10,378 nucleotides of DNA from an uncultured Eubacteriales bacterium (GTDB lineage: Bacteria; Bacillota; Clostridia; Oscillospirales; Acutalibacteraceae), in contig OMRJ01000212.1 in NCBI GenBank assembly GCA_900313475.1, forward strand, positions 1-10,378. Reading direction: 5' to 3'. Numbering within the stretch: the stretch's first letter is position 1; each line of letters opens with the position of its first letter. A program made the position numbers and the translations under genes. Shown piece after piece: positions 1 to 6,293 of this stretch. The notes beneath the pieces are model-generated. The model was not told where the DNA came from and made no database searches. It saw only the letters and a list, made by a program, of their open reading frames with translations.

Positions 1-15
1 AAATGAGGTGACGAA

Positions 16-1083
16 ATGGAAAGAGCGGACAGAGAACTTGCATTTATGCTTCGTTATGAAAACATCGCGTGGTTTTCCGACGGTAAAGTAAAAATACTTG
101 ACAGGCGTGTTTATCCGCGCAAGCAGGAATTTGTCATCTGTGAAAATTATCATGAGGTAATACAGGCACTTCGCGATATGGTCACACAAAGTGCAGGACC
201 GTACACTGCCGCAGCTTCGGCAATGGCGCTTGCCGCTTTTGAGTGCAAAAACATGAGCGGAGAAAAGCAACGCAAATATTTGCAAAAAGCCGCTGTTGAA
301 ATTGCAAATGCGCGTCCCACTACGGCAAAACGAATGGGACTTATAACGTCAGGCTGCCTTGATACAGCTTTTAAGGCGATGGATAAGGGCGAAAACATAA
401 GCGACGCAATTATGGATTATACCGTAAAAATAAATAACATGCGGTACAATAAAGTTTATAAAATGGCGCAGTATCTCGCAGATATGATTCCCGCGCACGG
501 TGCGGTTATGACGCAGTGCTTCGGCGAGACGATAGTCGGACAGCTTTGCAGGGCGCTTAAAGAACAGGGAAAAGACGGTGTGCGTTTTTTCTGCCCCGAA
601 ACACGGCCGTATTTTCAAGGGGCGAGGCTTACTGCGACGGTTTGCTGCGACATGGGAATGGATGTTGCCGTAATTACCGATAATATGCCCGCGTTTGTCA
701 TGAAAAAAGAAAAGGTCGATGTTTTTACCTCCGCCGCCGACGCAATTTGCATGGACGGTCATGTCGTAAATAAAGTCGGTACTTTTCAGATTGCAATTGC
801 TGCAAAATATAATAGACTGCCGTATTTTGTGACGGGAGCGCCCGATAAAGTTCACCCGACGGTCGATACGGTCACCATAGAAATGCGCGATCCGAAATTT
901 TCTTTACAGGCAATGGGTGTCAAAACGGCAGCCGACGGTGTAAAAGGCTATTATCCTGCTTTTGATATTACTCCTCCCGAACTTGTGAGCGGCGTTGTTA
1001 CAGACACGGGAATATACACGCCGTATGATCTTGAGCGGTACTATACCGACGGAAATATGGGCGAATATGAGATGGTTATTTAA
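16..1083 (+). CDS. MtnA/eIF2B-alpha family sugar-phosphate isomerase (S-methyl-5-thioribose-1-phosphate isomerase-like)
   Basis: A 355-residue protein of the MtnA/eIF2B family; characterised members convert an aldose 1-phosphate to a ketose 1-phosphate, classically 5-methylthioribose 1-phosphate in methionine salvage. Family landmarks are in order: VKILDRRVYP (residues 25-34), RPTTA (100-104), the catalytic-type Cys168 in MTQCFGE, ETRPYFQGARLTA (195-207), Asp242 in SAAD, NKVGT (252-256) and FDITPPELV (316-324). By my recollection of the B. subtilis enzyme these give its Cys160, Asp240, Gln199 and Asn-Lys 250/251 equivalents. The usual RGAPAIG motif is replaced by QSAGPYT (58-64), so the first phosphate-binding Arg becomes Gln58. 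The segment after Cys168 (FGETIVG) also differs from the usual THCNAG type. An AGGTGA site lies 4 bases before the ATG. No other methionine-salvage gene is visible; the next gene is a GH20 hexosaminidase. The fold and family are secure. The substrate is not: it could be another pentose or deoxypentose 1-phosphate. Confidence 0.82.
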   Translation: MERADRELAFMLRYENIAWFSDGKVKILDRRVYPRKQEFVICENYHEVIQALRDMVTQSAGPYTAAASAMALAAFECKNMSGEKQRKYLQKAAVEIANARPTTAKRMGLITSGCLDTAFKAMDKGENISDAIMDYTVKINNMRYNKVYKMAQYLADMIPAHGAVMTQCFGETIVGQLCRALKEQGKDGVRFFCPETRPYFQGARLTATVCCDMGMDVAVITDNMPAFVMKKEKVDVFTSAADAICMDGHVVNKVGTFQIAIAAKYNRLPYFVTGAPDKVHPTVDTVTIEMRDPKFSLQAMGVKTAADGVKGYYPAFDITPPELVSGVVTDTGIYTPYDLERYYTDGNMGEYEMVI

Positions 1084-1101
1084 CAAAGGAACGGTTTTAT
1101 T

Positions 1102-2535
1102 ATGATCAGACTTATCCCGCAGCCGCTTTCGGTGACTGAAAATACAGGTGCGTTTGTAAAGGCATCCGACTTTACCGTGACAAGAAAAACGCTTTCTGTA
1201 AAACAGTGTGATGAAAGCTATTCGCTTTACATAAAAGCAGACGGAATTACGATTTGCGCGTCATCGGAAAAGGGCTTTTTCTATGCGGAAAAAACGCTTG
1301 AGCAGATCATTTCGTTTTACGGCGACTTGATTCCCGTCTGCACGGTAAACGATTCGCCGCGATTTGAGTACCGCGGATTTATGATTGACTGTGCGCGACA
1401 CATGTTTTCGGTTGATGAGCTTAAAAAAATGATAGACGTTGCGGCGTCGTTGAAATTCAACCGTTTTCACTGGCATCTTGCCGATGACCAGGGATTCAGA
1501 ATAGAGCTGAAATGCTATCCGGAGCTCACGCGTCTCGGAAGTGTCCGTGCCGGCGACAGGTTCGGCAAGAATCTGCAGTCCGATAAACCTTACGGTGGTT
1601 TTTATACTCAAAAAGAAATATCGGAAATTGTAGATTTTTGTCGCAAACGATTTATTGATGTTATTCCGGAGCTTGATGTGCCGGGGCATTCCTCCGCGCT
1701 TTTGCACGTTTTTCCCGAACTCGGATGCGGCGGAAAAAACGTCAGTGTGAAAATGTCAAACGGTATTTTCAAGGATGTTTTGTGTGTCGGAGAAGAAAAG
1801 ACGGAGACTGTAATCAGAAATATTGTTTCGGAGCTTTGCGAGCTTTTCCCCGGCGAATATTTTCATATCGGCGGTGATGAGGTTCCGCGTGATAACTGGA
1901 AAAACTGTCCGAAATGCCGCAGCCTTGCCGAGAGCGCCGGAATACACGACCTCGACGGTCTGCAGCAGCTTTTTATCAATTCTGTTGCAGCTTTTTTGCA
2001 GGAAAAAGGGAAGACGGTCATCGGTTGGAATGAATGCTTAAAGGGAGGCAAACTGAACGGCGGCATGGTCATCGAACGTTGGCTTGACCCGAAAGGACTT
2101 GCCGTTAAGGCGGCAAATAACGGCAGAATAATCATTGCCGCACCGCTGAAGCCATACTATGCCGACTACCCTTATGCAATTTATTCCCTTAAAAAAGTAT
2201 ATTTGTACGAGCCTACCGATATCAAAGGTTTAACCGAAAGCGGCAAAGAAAATGTGCTCGGAACAGAATCCCCGATCTGGACCGAGTTTATAAACAGCTG
2301 TGCTTCACTCGAAGCCCATTGTTTTCCTCGTTGGTTCGCGGTTGCCGAATCGGCATGGAGTATTCCCGAAAATAAAAGCTATCGCGAATTTGCGTCTGCG
2401 TCCGTAAAGCTTTGCGAAGCACTCCATTCCCGCGGAATTAACTGCACTCTGCCGTCAGGGTGGAATCCGACAGGGATTAAAAGGCTGTGTGAAAGTGCTG
2501 CATTTCTTTCCAATTTCTCGACAACAGGTAAGTAA
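1102..2535 (+). CDS. GH20 beta-N-acetylhexosaminidase, apparently cytoplasmic
   Basis: A 477-residue glycoside hydrolase family 20 protein. GH20 enzymes remove terminal beta-linked GlcNAc or GalNAc by substrate-assisted catalysis. Residues 1 to about 85 look like the small GH20b domain and the rest is the TIM barrel. The barrel begins at FEYRGFMIDCARH, with substrate-binding Arg91. HWHLADDQGFR (123-133) and PELDVPGHSSA (189-199) follow. The catalytic pair is Asp259-Glu260 in HIGGDE. Later landmarks are GWNE (Trp309), YADY (Tyr353, Asp355) and IWTE (Trp393, Glu395). All expected active-site positions appear intact. There is no signal peptide or lipobox, so it should act inside the cell on imported small amino sugars such as chitobiose or muropeptide fragments; that is an inference. 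It starts 18 bases after the isomerase stop, with AAAGGA 11 bases before the ATG, which suggests a two-gene operon. A strong terminator follows. Confidence 0.93.
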   Translation: MIRLIPQPLSVTENTGAFVKASDFTVTRKTLSVKQCDESYSLYIKADGITICASSEKGFFYAEKTLEQIISFYGDLIPVCTVNDSPRFEYRGFMIDCARHMFSVDELKKMIDVAASLKFNRFHWHLADDQGFRIELKCYPELTRLGSVRAGDRFGKNLQSDKPYGGFYTQKEISEIVDFCRKRFIDVIPELDVPGHSSALLHVFPELGCGGKNVSVKMSNGIFKDVLCVGEEKTETVIRNIVSELCELFPGEYFHIGGDEVPRDNWKNCPKCRSLAESAGIHDLDGLQQLFINSVAAFLQEKGKTVIGWNECLKGGKLNGGMVIERWLDPKGLAVKAANNGRIIIAAPLKPYYADYPYAIYSLKKVYLYEPTDIKGLTESGKENVLGTESPIWTEFINSCASLEAHCFPRWFAVAESAWSIPENKSYREFASASVKLCEALHSRGINCTLPSGWNPTGIKRLCESAAFLSNFSTTGK

Positions 2536-2556
2536 TTTATTGATATTCGGAAAATA

Positions 2557-2583
2557 CCGTCGGCGCGGGTCGGCGGTTTTTTT
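2557..2583 (+). terminator. Rho-independent terminator after the GH20 gene
   Basis: Positions 2557-2564 (CCGTCGGC) pair with 2569-2576 (GTCGGCGG) to give an 8-bp stem with two G-T wobbles and a GCGG tetraloop. Seven T residues follow directly at 2577-2583. It begins 22 bases after the GH20 stop and separates that unit from cotJABC. Confidence 0.88.
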
Positions 2584-2665
2584 GTAACACAAGGCAATAA
2601 TCGGAATAAAATGTCGGTGAGGGGAGGCGCGAACGCCGAACCAATAAAAGCAAAGGAGACATTTT

Positions 2666-2863
2666 ATGAGCACAGCAAGAACGGCGGGTGCGGACAGCCT
2701 GATATTCGGCGCCGTTACCCCGCTGCCCGAATCGCCGCAGCCTACAATGGCATATGTGCCGTTTCAGATAGATAAAGAAATGTACGACGAATGTGAAGCG
2801 CTTTCGCGCGGCTCTCTTTTTAAGGTGCTTGACAAACCTTTTTGCAGAGGGTGTCTTAAATGA
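2666..2863 (+). CDS. cotJA: Spore coat-associated protein CotJA
   Basis: A 65-residue protein of the CotJA family, a small component of the spore coat in Bacillus and Clostridia. The family core is visible: MAYVPFQ (28-34), MYDECEALSRGSLF (39-52) and LDKPF (55-59), matching the usual pattern AYVPFQ, YxxxxALxRGTxF, LDxPY/F. The N-terminus is a short low-complexity lead rich in Ser, Ala and Pro. It has three cysteines, 43, 60 and 63, the last two forming CRGC near the C-terminus. AAAGGAG (2652-2658) lies 7 bases before the ATG. The stop overlaps the cotJB start in ATGA. Transcription should start in the 2584-2650 gap, probably with the mother-cell sigma factor E as for B. subtilis cotJ, but I found no convincing match to its consensus. 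Identification rests on the core motifs and on the cotJB and cotJC neighbours. Confidence 0.9.
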   Translation: MSTARTAGADSLIFGAVTPLPESPQPTMAYVPFQIDKEMYDECEALSRGSLFKVLDKPFCRGCLK

Positions 2864-3111
2864 GCAAAAAAGATAAGCTTTTGAGATCTCTTTCCGCTGC
2901 GCAGTTTGCGTTGTGGGAACTGCATCTTTATCTCGACACACACCCTGCGGATTTGACGGCTGTTTCAATGCATTCGCAGTATGAACTGAAATTCAATAAT
3001 CTTAAAACCGAGTACGAGGAGCTGTACGGTCCGCTCACACCTGCGATGGGCGAGGGCGTCGAATGGCTCAAAAACCCGTGGCCCTGGGATACGGAAGGAT
3101 ATGATGACTGA
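2860..3111 (+). CDS. cotJB: Spore coat protein CotJB
   Basis: An 83-residue protein of the CotJB family. It carries the family's hallmarks: LLRSLSAAQFALWELHLYLDTHP (9-31), a mid-region YELKFNNLKTEYEELYGPL (41-59), and the C-terminal signature EWLKNPWPWD (68-77). CotJB acts with CotJA and CotJC in the spore coat; its molecular role is not established. The ATG sits inside the last codons of cotJA (4-base overlap), with GAGG (2847-2850) 9 bases upstream. The stop TGA shares one base with the cotJC ATG. These overlaps point to translational coupling and equal dosage of the three proteins. Confidence 0.93.
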   Translation: MSKKDKLLRSLSAAQFALWELHLYLDTHPADLTAVSMHSQYELKFNNLKTEYEELYGPLTPAMGEGVEWLKNPWPWDTEGYDD

Positions 3112-3719
3112 TGTGGGCTTATGAAAAAAAACTGCAGTACCCTGTGAAAATTAAAAATCCGAACCCCAAGCTTGCACAGATAATTATCTCGCAGTACGGC
3201 GGCCCCGACGGCGAGCTCGGTGCTTCGCTTCGCTATCTCTCACAGCGCTTTTCAATGCCATATCCCGAATTAAAAGGACTTTTGACCGATATAGGCACTG
3301 AAGAACTTGGGCACTTGGAAATGATCGGAGCGATTGTTTATCAGCTTACTCGCAATCTTACCGTTGAGCAGATAAAGCAGTCGGGATTTGACACATATTT
3401 TGTGGATCACACGACCGGTATTTATCCCGTCGCGGCATCCGGAGCGCCGTTTAATGCGACATGTTTTGCATCAAAGGGTGATGTTATAACCGATCTGCAC
3501 GAAAACCTTGCAGCGGAGCAAAAGGCAAGGACAACGTATGACAATATTTTGCGTATGACGGATGACCCCGATGTGGCGGACGCGATAAAGTTTTTGCGCG
3601 AGAGGGAAGTAGTTCATTATCAGCGCTTCGGCGAGGGACTTCGCCTTGCTACCGATAAGCTCAATGCAAAGAATTTCTATGCATGCAATCCCTCTTTTGA
3701 TAAGAATTGCGGGAAATAA
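3111..3719 (+). CDS. cotJC: Spore coat protein CotJC, manganese-catalase family
   Basis: A 202-residue ferritin-like four-helix protein of the manganese-catalase family. The di-manganese ligands can be placed by comparison with the Lactobacillus plantarum enzyme: Glu35 (GELGASL), Glu65 and His68 (EELGHLE), Glu136 (NLAAEQKA) and His169 (EVVHY). The Glu65-His68 and Glu136-His169 spacings of 3 and 33 match the L. plantarum ligand pairs as I recall them (66/69 and 148/181). The protein may therefore still break down hydrogen peroxide at the spore surface; activity is an inference. It lacks the long C-terminal tail of full-length Mn catalases, as is usual for CotJC. GGAAGGA (3093-3099) lies 11 bases before the ATG, and the start overlaps the cotJB stop by one base. 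It is the last gene of the operon; hairpins follow within 35 bases. Confidence 0.95.
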   Translation: MWAYEKKLQYPVKIKNPNPKLAQIIISQYGGPDGELGASLRYLSQRFSMPYPELKGLLTDIGTEELGHLEMIGAIVYQLTRNLTVEQIKQSGFDTYFVDHTTGIYPVAASGAPFNATCFASKGDVITDLHENLAAEQKARTTYDNILRMTDDPDVADAIKFLREREVVHYQRFGEGLRLATDKLNAKNFYACNPSFDKNCGK

Positions 3720-3723
3720 AACC

Positions 3724-3746
3724 GTATTTTTATAAAAGCAAAATAC
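3724..3746. repeat. AT-rich inverted repeat just after cotJC
   Basis: GTATTTT (3724-3730) and AAAATAC (3740-3746) are perfect complements around a 9-base loop. It lies directly after the cotJC stop and before a stronger hairpin. It may add to the 3' end structure of the cotJ mRNA; no function can be assigned. Confidence 0.45.
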
Positions 3747-3752
3747 AAAGAC

Positions 3753-3784
3753 GTGTGCCGTGCGAGTTGGCTTGTACGGCACAC
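3753..3784 (+). terminator. Long hairpin after cotJC, probable operon 3' end
   Basis: Positions 3753-3766 pair with 3771-3784 along 14 base pairs (12 Watson-Crick, 2 G-T) around a TTGG tetraloop. The downstream sequence is only moderately T-rich (AATTATTATTGTT), so it is not a canonical intrinsic terminator. It could be a weak terminator or an mRNA-stabilising 3' hairpin for cotJABC. Confidence 0.55.
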
Positions 3785-3932
3785 ACCTGAATTATTATTG
3801 TTACAAATGATAAGTGATGCGGCGGATAATCCCGATTTGTTGTTTCAAGATCGGCATTTTGCTTAATATAGATAGTAAAAATATTTTTTTATCCTGCCGA
3901 GTATAATGACTTGCAGCATTCTGTTAGCCAAA

Positions 3933-3959
3933 TGCAAAAAAATAGATATGTTTTTTGCA
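3933..3959. repeat. Inverted repeat TGCAAAAAA/TTTTTTGCA
   Basis: A perfect 9-bp inverted repeat (3933-3941 and 3951-3959) around a 9-base loop. It lies 26 bases after a TATAAT sequence and about 90 bases before the terminator at 4047. It could be a stem in an untranslated RNA or a protein-binding palindrome; the sequence does not decide. Confidence 0.4.
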
Positions 3960-4046
3960 AAATCGAACGACATATATTATGTTAAACAGAAACAGCAATC
4001 AGACAACGGATGTAAATTCTCTGACGGTGTTGTAACTTGCAGTTTT

Positions 4047-4084
4047 GTTCCTTGCCCGTATCCCTGCGGGCGAGGGACTTTTTT
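4047..4084 (+). terminator. Strong rho-independent terminator in the gene-free region
   Basis: GTTCCTTGCCCG (4047-4058) pairs with CGGGCGAGGGAC (4067-4078): 12 pairs, 2 of them G-T, around an 8-base loop, followed by six T residues (4079-4084). The T tract lies only on the plus-strand 3' side, so it stops rightward transcription. It lies upstream of the proB promoter, so it ends some transcript that starts before it: cotJ readthrough or an untranslated RNA. Confidence 0.82.
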
Positions 4085-4161
4085 GTGTATTTCGGTATTT
4101 TTTCATAAAGTTTTTCTTACGTTTTTACAGATAAAAAAATCAAAAAAAAGATACATTTCTC

Positions 4162-4190
4162 TTGTTTTATATAACGTTGTCGTGTATAAT
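4162..4190 (+). promoter_or_regulatory. Sigma-A-type promoter for proBAC
   Basis: TTGTTT (4162-4167) and a perfect TATAAT (4185-4190) are separated by 17 bases, the ideal spacing. The predicted start is near 4197, leaving a leader of about 60 bases before proB. The preceding tract is very A/T-rich, which may act as an UP-like element. Confidence 0.75.
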
Positions 4191-4256
4191 TATTTTTATT
4201 GTAAAATGTAAGAAAAATGTACAGCCGCAAGGCCTGTCGGCAGAAAGGCAGAAGTT

Positions 4257-5027
4257 ATGAGAATTGTTATTAAAGTCGGCACTTCAACCCTTGCACATTC
4301 AACGGGACGTCTTAACATTCGACGCGTTGAGGAGCTTGTTAAGGTATTAAGTGACTTGAAAAACAGCGGAAATGAAGTTATTCTCGTGTCCTCCGGTGCA
4401 ATCGGAATGGGGGCGGGAAAGCTGAATATGAAGGAAAAACCGTCGGATATCCCGTCAAAACAGGCGGCTGCGGCGGTCGGGCAGTGTGAGCTGATGTACA
4501 CTTATGACAAGCTGTTTTCGGAATATAATCACACCGTTGCACAGCTTCTTATGACAGGTGAGGACTTTAACGTTGAAAACCGTCATACAAATTTCAGCAA
4601 CACAATGAACAGGCTTCTGGAATTGGATGTTCTGCCCGTTATAAACGAAAACGATACGGTTGCCACGGATGAAATAAAGGTCGGCGATAACGACACGCTT
4701 TCGGCGCTTGTCGCCGTCACCGTCGGAGCGGATCTGCTTATTTTGCTGTCGGATATCGACGGTCTGTATACCGCCGACCCGCACAAAGATCCCGATGCGG
4801 TGCTTATTCCCGAAATACATGAGCTAACGGACAGCATTATGGCTCTCGGCGGAGATGCAGGCAGTTCACTCGGAACGGGCGGAATGAAAACAAAGCTTCA
4901 TGCCGCACGTCTTTGCGTTGAGAGCGGATGCGATATGATAATTGCTAACGGCGCCGCACCGTCACTGCTCTATGATATATGTGACGGCAAAGCCGTCGGC
5001 ACAAGATTTATTGCCGGAGGAAAATAA
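4257..5027 (+). CDS. proB: Glutamate 5-kinase, short form without PUA domain
   Basis: A 256-residue amino-acid kinase that phosphorylates L-glutamate to gamma-glutamyl phosphate with ATP, the first committed step of proline synthesis. Visible motifs are IKVGTS (5-10, with Lys6), VSSGAIGMG (44-52), NENDTV (130-135), VGDNDTLSALVA (142-153), LSDIDGLY (164-171) and the nucleotide-loop GTGGMKTK (206-213). It ends right after the kinase domain, whereas the E. coli enzyme is 367 residues and carries a C-terminal PUA domain; short forms are known in Clostridia. The start is an ATG with AAAGG (4244-4248) 8 bases upstream. proA begins one base after the stop codon. Proline feedback acts on the kinase domain in known ProB proteins, so feedback control could remain. 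Confidence 0.96.
   Translation: MRIVIKVGTSTLAHSTGRLNIRRVEELVKVLSDLKNSGNEVILVSSGAIGMGAGKLNMKEKPSDIPSKQAAAAVGQCELMYTYDKLFSEYNHTVAQLLMTGEDFNVENRHTNFSNTMNRLLELDVLPVINENDTVATDEIKVGDNDTLSALVAVTVGADLLILLSDIDGLYTADPHKDPDAVLIPEIHELTDSIMALGGDAGSSLGTGGMKTKLHAARLCVESGCDMIIANGAAPSLLYDICDGKAVGTRFIAGGK
5016..5020 (+). promoter_or_regulatory. Ribosome binding site that fixes the proA start
   Basis: GGAGG at 5016-5020 lies within the last codons of proB, 8 bases before the ATG at 5029. It favours that ATG over an in-frame start at 4942 that would add 29 residues unlike any ProA N-terminus and lies inside proB. Confidence 0.85.
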
Positions 5028-5028
5028 A

Positions 5029-6288
5029 ATGAAGACAACACAGGAGATTTTGAAAACTGCGAAAGAAGCGTCAAAGAAAATATCTCTCCTCACAACGCAG
5101 ATGAAAAACGACGCGCTTACGGCAATGGCGGACGAGATTGAAGCGGAAACGAATCTTATTATGGAGGCTAATAATGCCGATGTTGAAGATGCGCGCGAAA
5201 AGCTCAACAGTGTGATGATCGACCGCCTTTCTCTTTCTCCGGAGCGCATCAAAGGCATGGCGGACGGAATACGCGATGTGGTGAAGCTGCCCGATCCCGC
5301 AGGAAAAATTCTCAAAACCGTTATACGTCCGAACGGACTTGTAATTAAAAAGGTTTCGGTTGCAATGGGAGTTGTTGCGATGATTTACGAATCACGCCCG
5401 AATGTAACCTCCGATGCTGCGGCGTTGAGTCTTAAAAGCGGAAACGTTTGTGTGCTGCGTTCGGGAAAAGAAGCGATCCGCAGTTCAACGGCAATCGTTA
5501 AAGCGATGAAAAACGGTCTGAAAAAGGTAGGACTTTCGGAAGACCTGATAAATCTTATCGAAGATACCTCTCGAAATTCGGCAAACGAGCTTATGACTGC
5601 GGTCGGCTATGTCGACCTGCTTATTCCGCGCGGAGGGGCGGGGTTGATTGCCTCTTGCGTTGCAAATGCGAAAATTCCGTGTATTCAGACAGGCACCGGT
5701 ATCTGTCATGTCTTTGTCGATGAATCGGCGGATTTTGACATGGCGTTGAATATAATTGAGAATGCAAAAACGAGCAGACCGTCGGTTTGCAATGCCGAGG
5801 AGGTGCTGCTTGTACACAAAAGTATTGCCGAGAAGTTTTTGCCGGCGCTTAAGAAACGTCTTGTCTCCGACAGAGAGCGTGACGGTAAAGTCCCTGTTGA
5901 GCTTCGTCTATGCGAGAGGGCGGCGAAAATTATCGACGGAACACCCGCAGGTGAGAAAGATTTCGATACCGAGTTTTTGAACTATATCCTTGCGGTCAAA
6001 ATTGTGGATGATGTCCATGCGGCAATAGAGCATATCGGACTGCATTCCACTCACCACAGTGACGCGATAATAACCGAGAATAAAGAAAATGCGGAGCTTT
6101 TCACTGCAATAACAGACAGCGCTGCGGTGTATGTAAATGCGTCAACACGGTATACCGACGGCGGTGAATTCGGACTCGGCTGCGAGATAGGCATTTCCAC
6201 GCAGAAGCTTCACGCGAGAGGTCCCATGGGGCTTGAAGAACTGACAACATATAAATATGTCGTTGAAGGCAACGGACAGATCAGGTGA
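5029..6288 (+). CDS. proA: Gamma-glutamyl phosphate reductase (glutamate-5-semialdehyde dehydrogenase)
   Basis: A 419-residue enzyme of the aldehyde-dehydrogenase superfamily. It reduces gamma-glutamyl phosphate with NADPH to glutamate 5-semialdehyde, which cyclises to pyrroline-5-carboxylate. Family landmarks are VAMGVVAMIYESRPNVT (111-127), LKSGNVCVLRSGKEA (135-149), LLIPRGGAGLI (197-207), IQTGTGICH (219-227), the catalytic Cys254 in RPSVCNAEE, and FGLGCEIGISTQKLHARGPMG (381-401). The length equals that of the E. coli enzyme (417), whose catalytic Cys is at 255. The chosen start at 5029 follows a strong GGAGG and is one base after the proB stop. The gene overlaps the longest proC frame by 4 bases, but the favoured proC start lies 5 bases beyond the proA stop. 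ProB and ProA are known to form a complex that protects the labile phosphate, in keeping with the tight spacing. Confidence 0.97.
   Translation: MKTTQEILKTAKEASKKISLLTTQMKNDALTAMADEIEAETNLIMEANNADVEDAREKLNSVMIDRLSLSPERIKGMADGIRDVVKLPDPAGKILKTVIRPNGLVIKKVSVAMGVVAMIYESRPNVTSDAAALSLKSGNVCVLRSGKEAIRSSTAIVKAMKNGLKKVGLSEDLINLIEDTSRNSANELMTAVGYVDLLIPRGGAGLIASCVANAKIPCIQTGTGICHVFVDESADFDMALNIIENAKTSRPSVCNAEEVLLVHKSIAEKFLPALKKRLVSDRERDGKVPVELRLCERAAKIIDGTPAGEKDFDTEFLNYILAVKIVDDVHAAIEHIGLHSTHHSDAIITENKENAELFTAITDSAAVYVNASTRYTDGGEFGLGCEIGISTQKLHARGPMGLEELTTYKYVVEGNGQIR
6283..6288 (+). promoter_or_regulatory. Ribosome binding site bearing on the proC start
   Basis: AGGTGA at 6283-6288 covers the proA stop. 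It lies 5 bases before the ATG at 6294 and only 2 before the ATG at 6291. The GTG at 6285, the longest possible start, falls inside the site itself and is therefore unlikely. Confidence 0.65.
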
Positions 6289-6293
6289 TTATG

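Larger units (their letters stand above)
3720..4256. other. Gene-free region between cotJC and proB, with hairpins and a terminator
   Basis: I see no credible protein gene in these 537 bases. An open frame at 3906-4211 has no family features, lacks a ribosome site and runs through a terminator. The region holds: an AT-rich inverted repeat (3724-3746); a 14-bp GC-rich hairpin (3753-3784); a weaker 7-bp stem (3832-3838 with 3848-3854); a TATAAT at 3902-3907 without a good -35 box; a 9-bp inverted repeat (3933-3959); a strong plus-strand terminator (4047-4084); a long A/T-rich tract (about 4085-4160); and the proB promoter (4162-4190). The octamer ACTTGCAG occurs twice (3909-3916 and 4035-4042). 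I looked for a T-box leader, which controls proBA in some Firmicutes, and did not find its conserved GGTGGNACCGCG element. Confidence 0.6.

Noticed and set aside
1..11. End of an upstream gene at the left edge (TGA at 4-6 or 9-11)
   Set aside because: Too few bases to tell whether either stop belongs to a real gene, although the tight spacing to the isomerase start would fit an operon.
349..855. Long open frame on the minus strand opposite the isomerase gene
   Set aside because: It is the antisense shadow of a gene with clear family motifs and has no recognisable protein features. The same applies to the other long frames opposite or out of phase with GH20, proA, proC, the lysozyme gene and ispG.
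2584..2612. Sigma-E promoter for cotJA (AATAAAAT at 2605-2612 with GTAACAC at 2584-2590)
   Set aside because: The spacing is right and the -10 matches 6 of 8 positions of CATACAAT, but the -35 is poor and A/T-rich matches of this kind are common; too weak to annotate.
2626..2637. GGCG-CGAA-CGCC hairpin before cotJA
   Set aside because: Only four base pairs and no T tract; it may be a small leader stem but could be chance.
3906..4211. 101-codon open frame in the cotJC-proB gap
   Set aside because: It begins inside a TATAAT, has no ribosome binding site, resembles no protein family, and runs through the strong terminator at 4047-4084 and the proB promoter.
3785..4256. T-box riboswitch upstream of proBAC
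   Set aside because: Expected from some Firmicutes proBA leaders, but no GGTGGNACCGCG-like element or antiterminator alternative to the 4047-4084 hairpin is visible, and the proB promoter lies after that hairpin.
4217..4273. 18-residue leader peptide overlapping the proB start
   Set aside because: The frame (MYSRKACRQ...) contains no proline codons, has no clear ribosome site and is easily explained by chance, so proline attenuation is not supported.
4942..5028. Extended N-terminus for ProA from an upstream ATG
   Set aside because: The 29 extra residues lie inside proB in another frame and do not resemble ProA, whereas GGAGG sits at ideal distance from the ATG at 5029.
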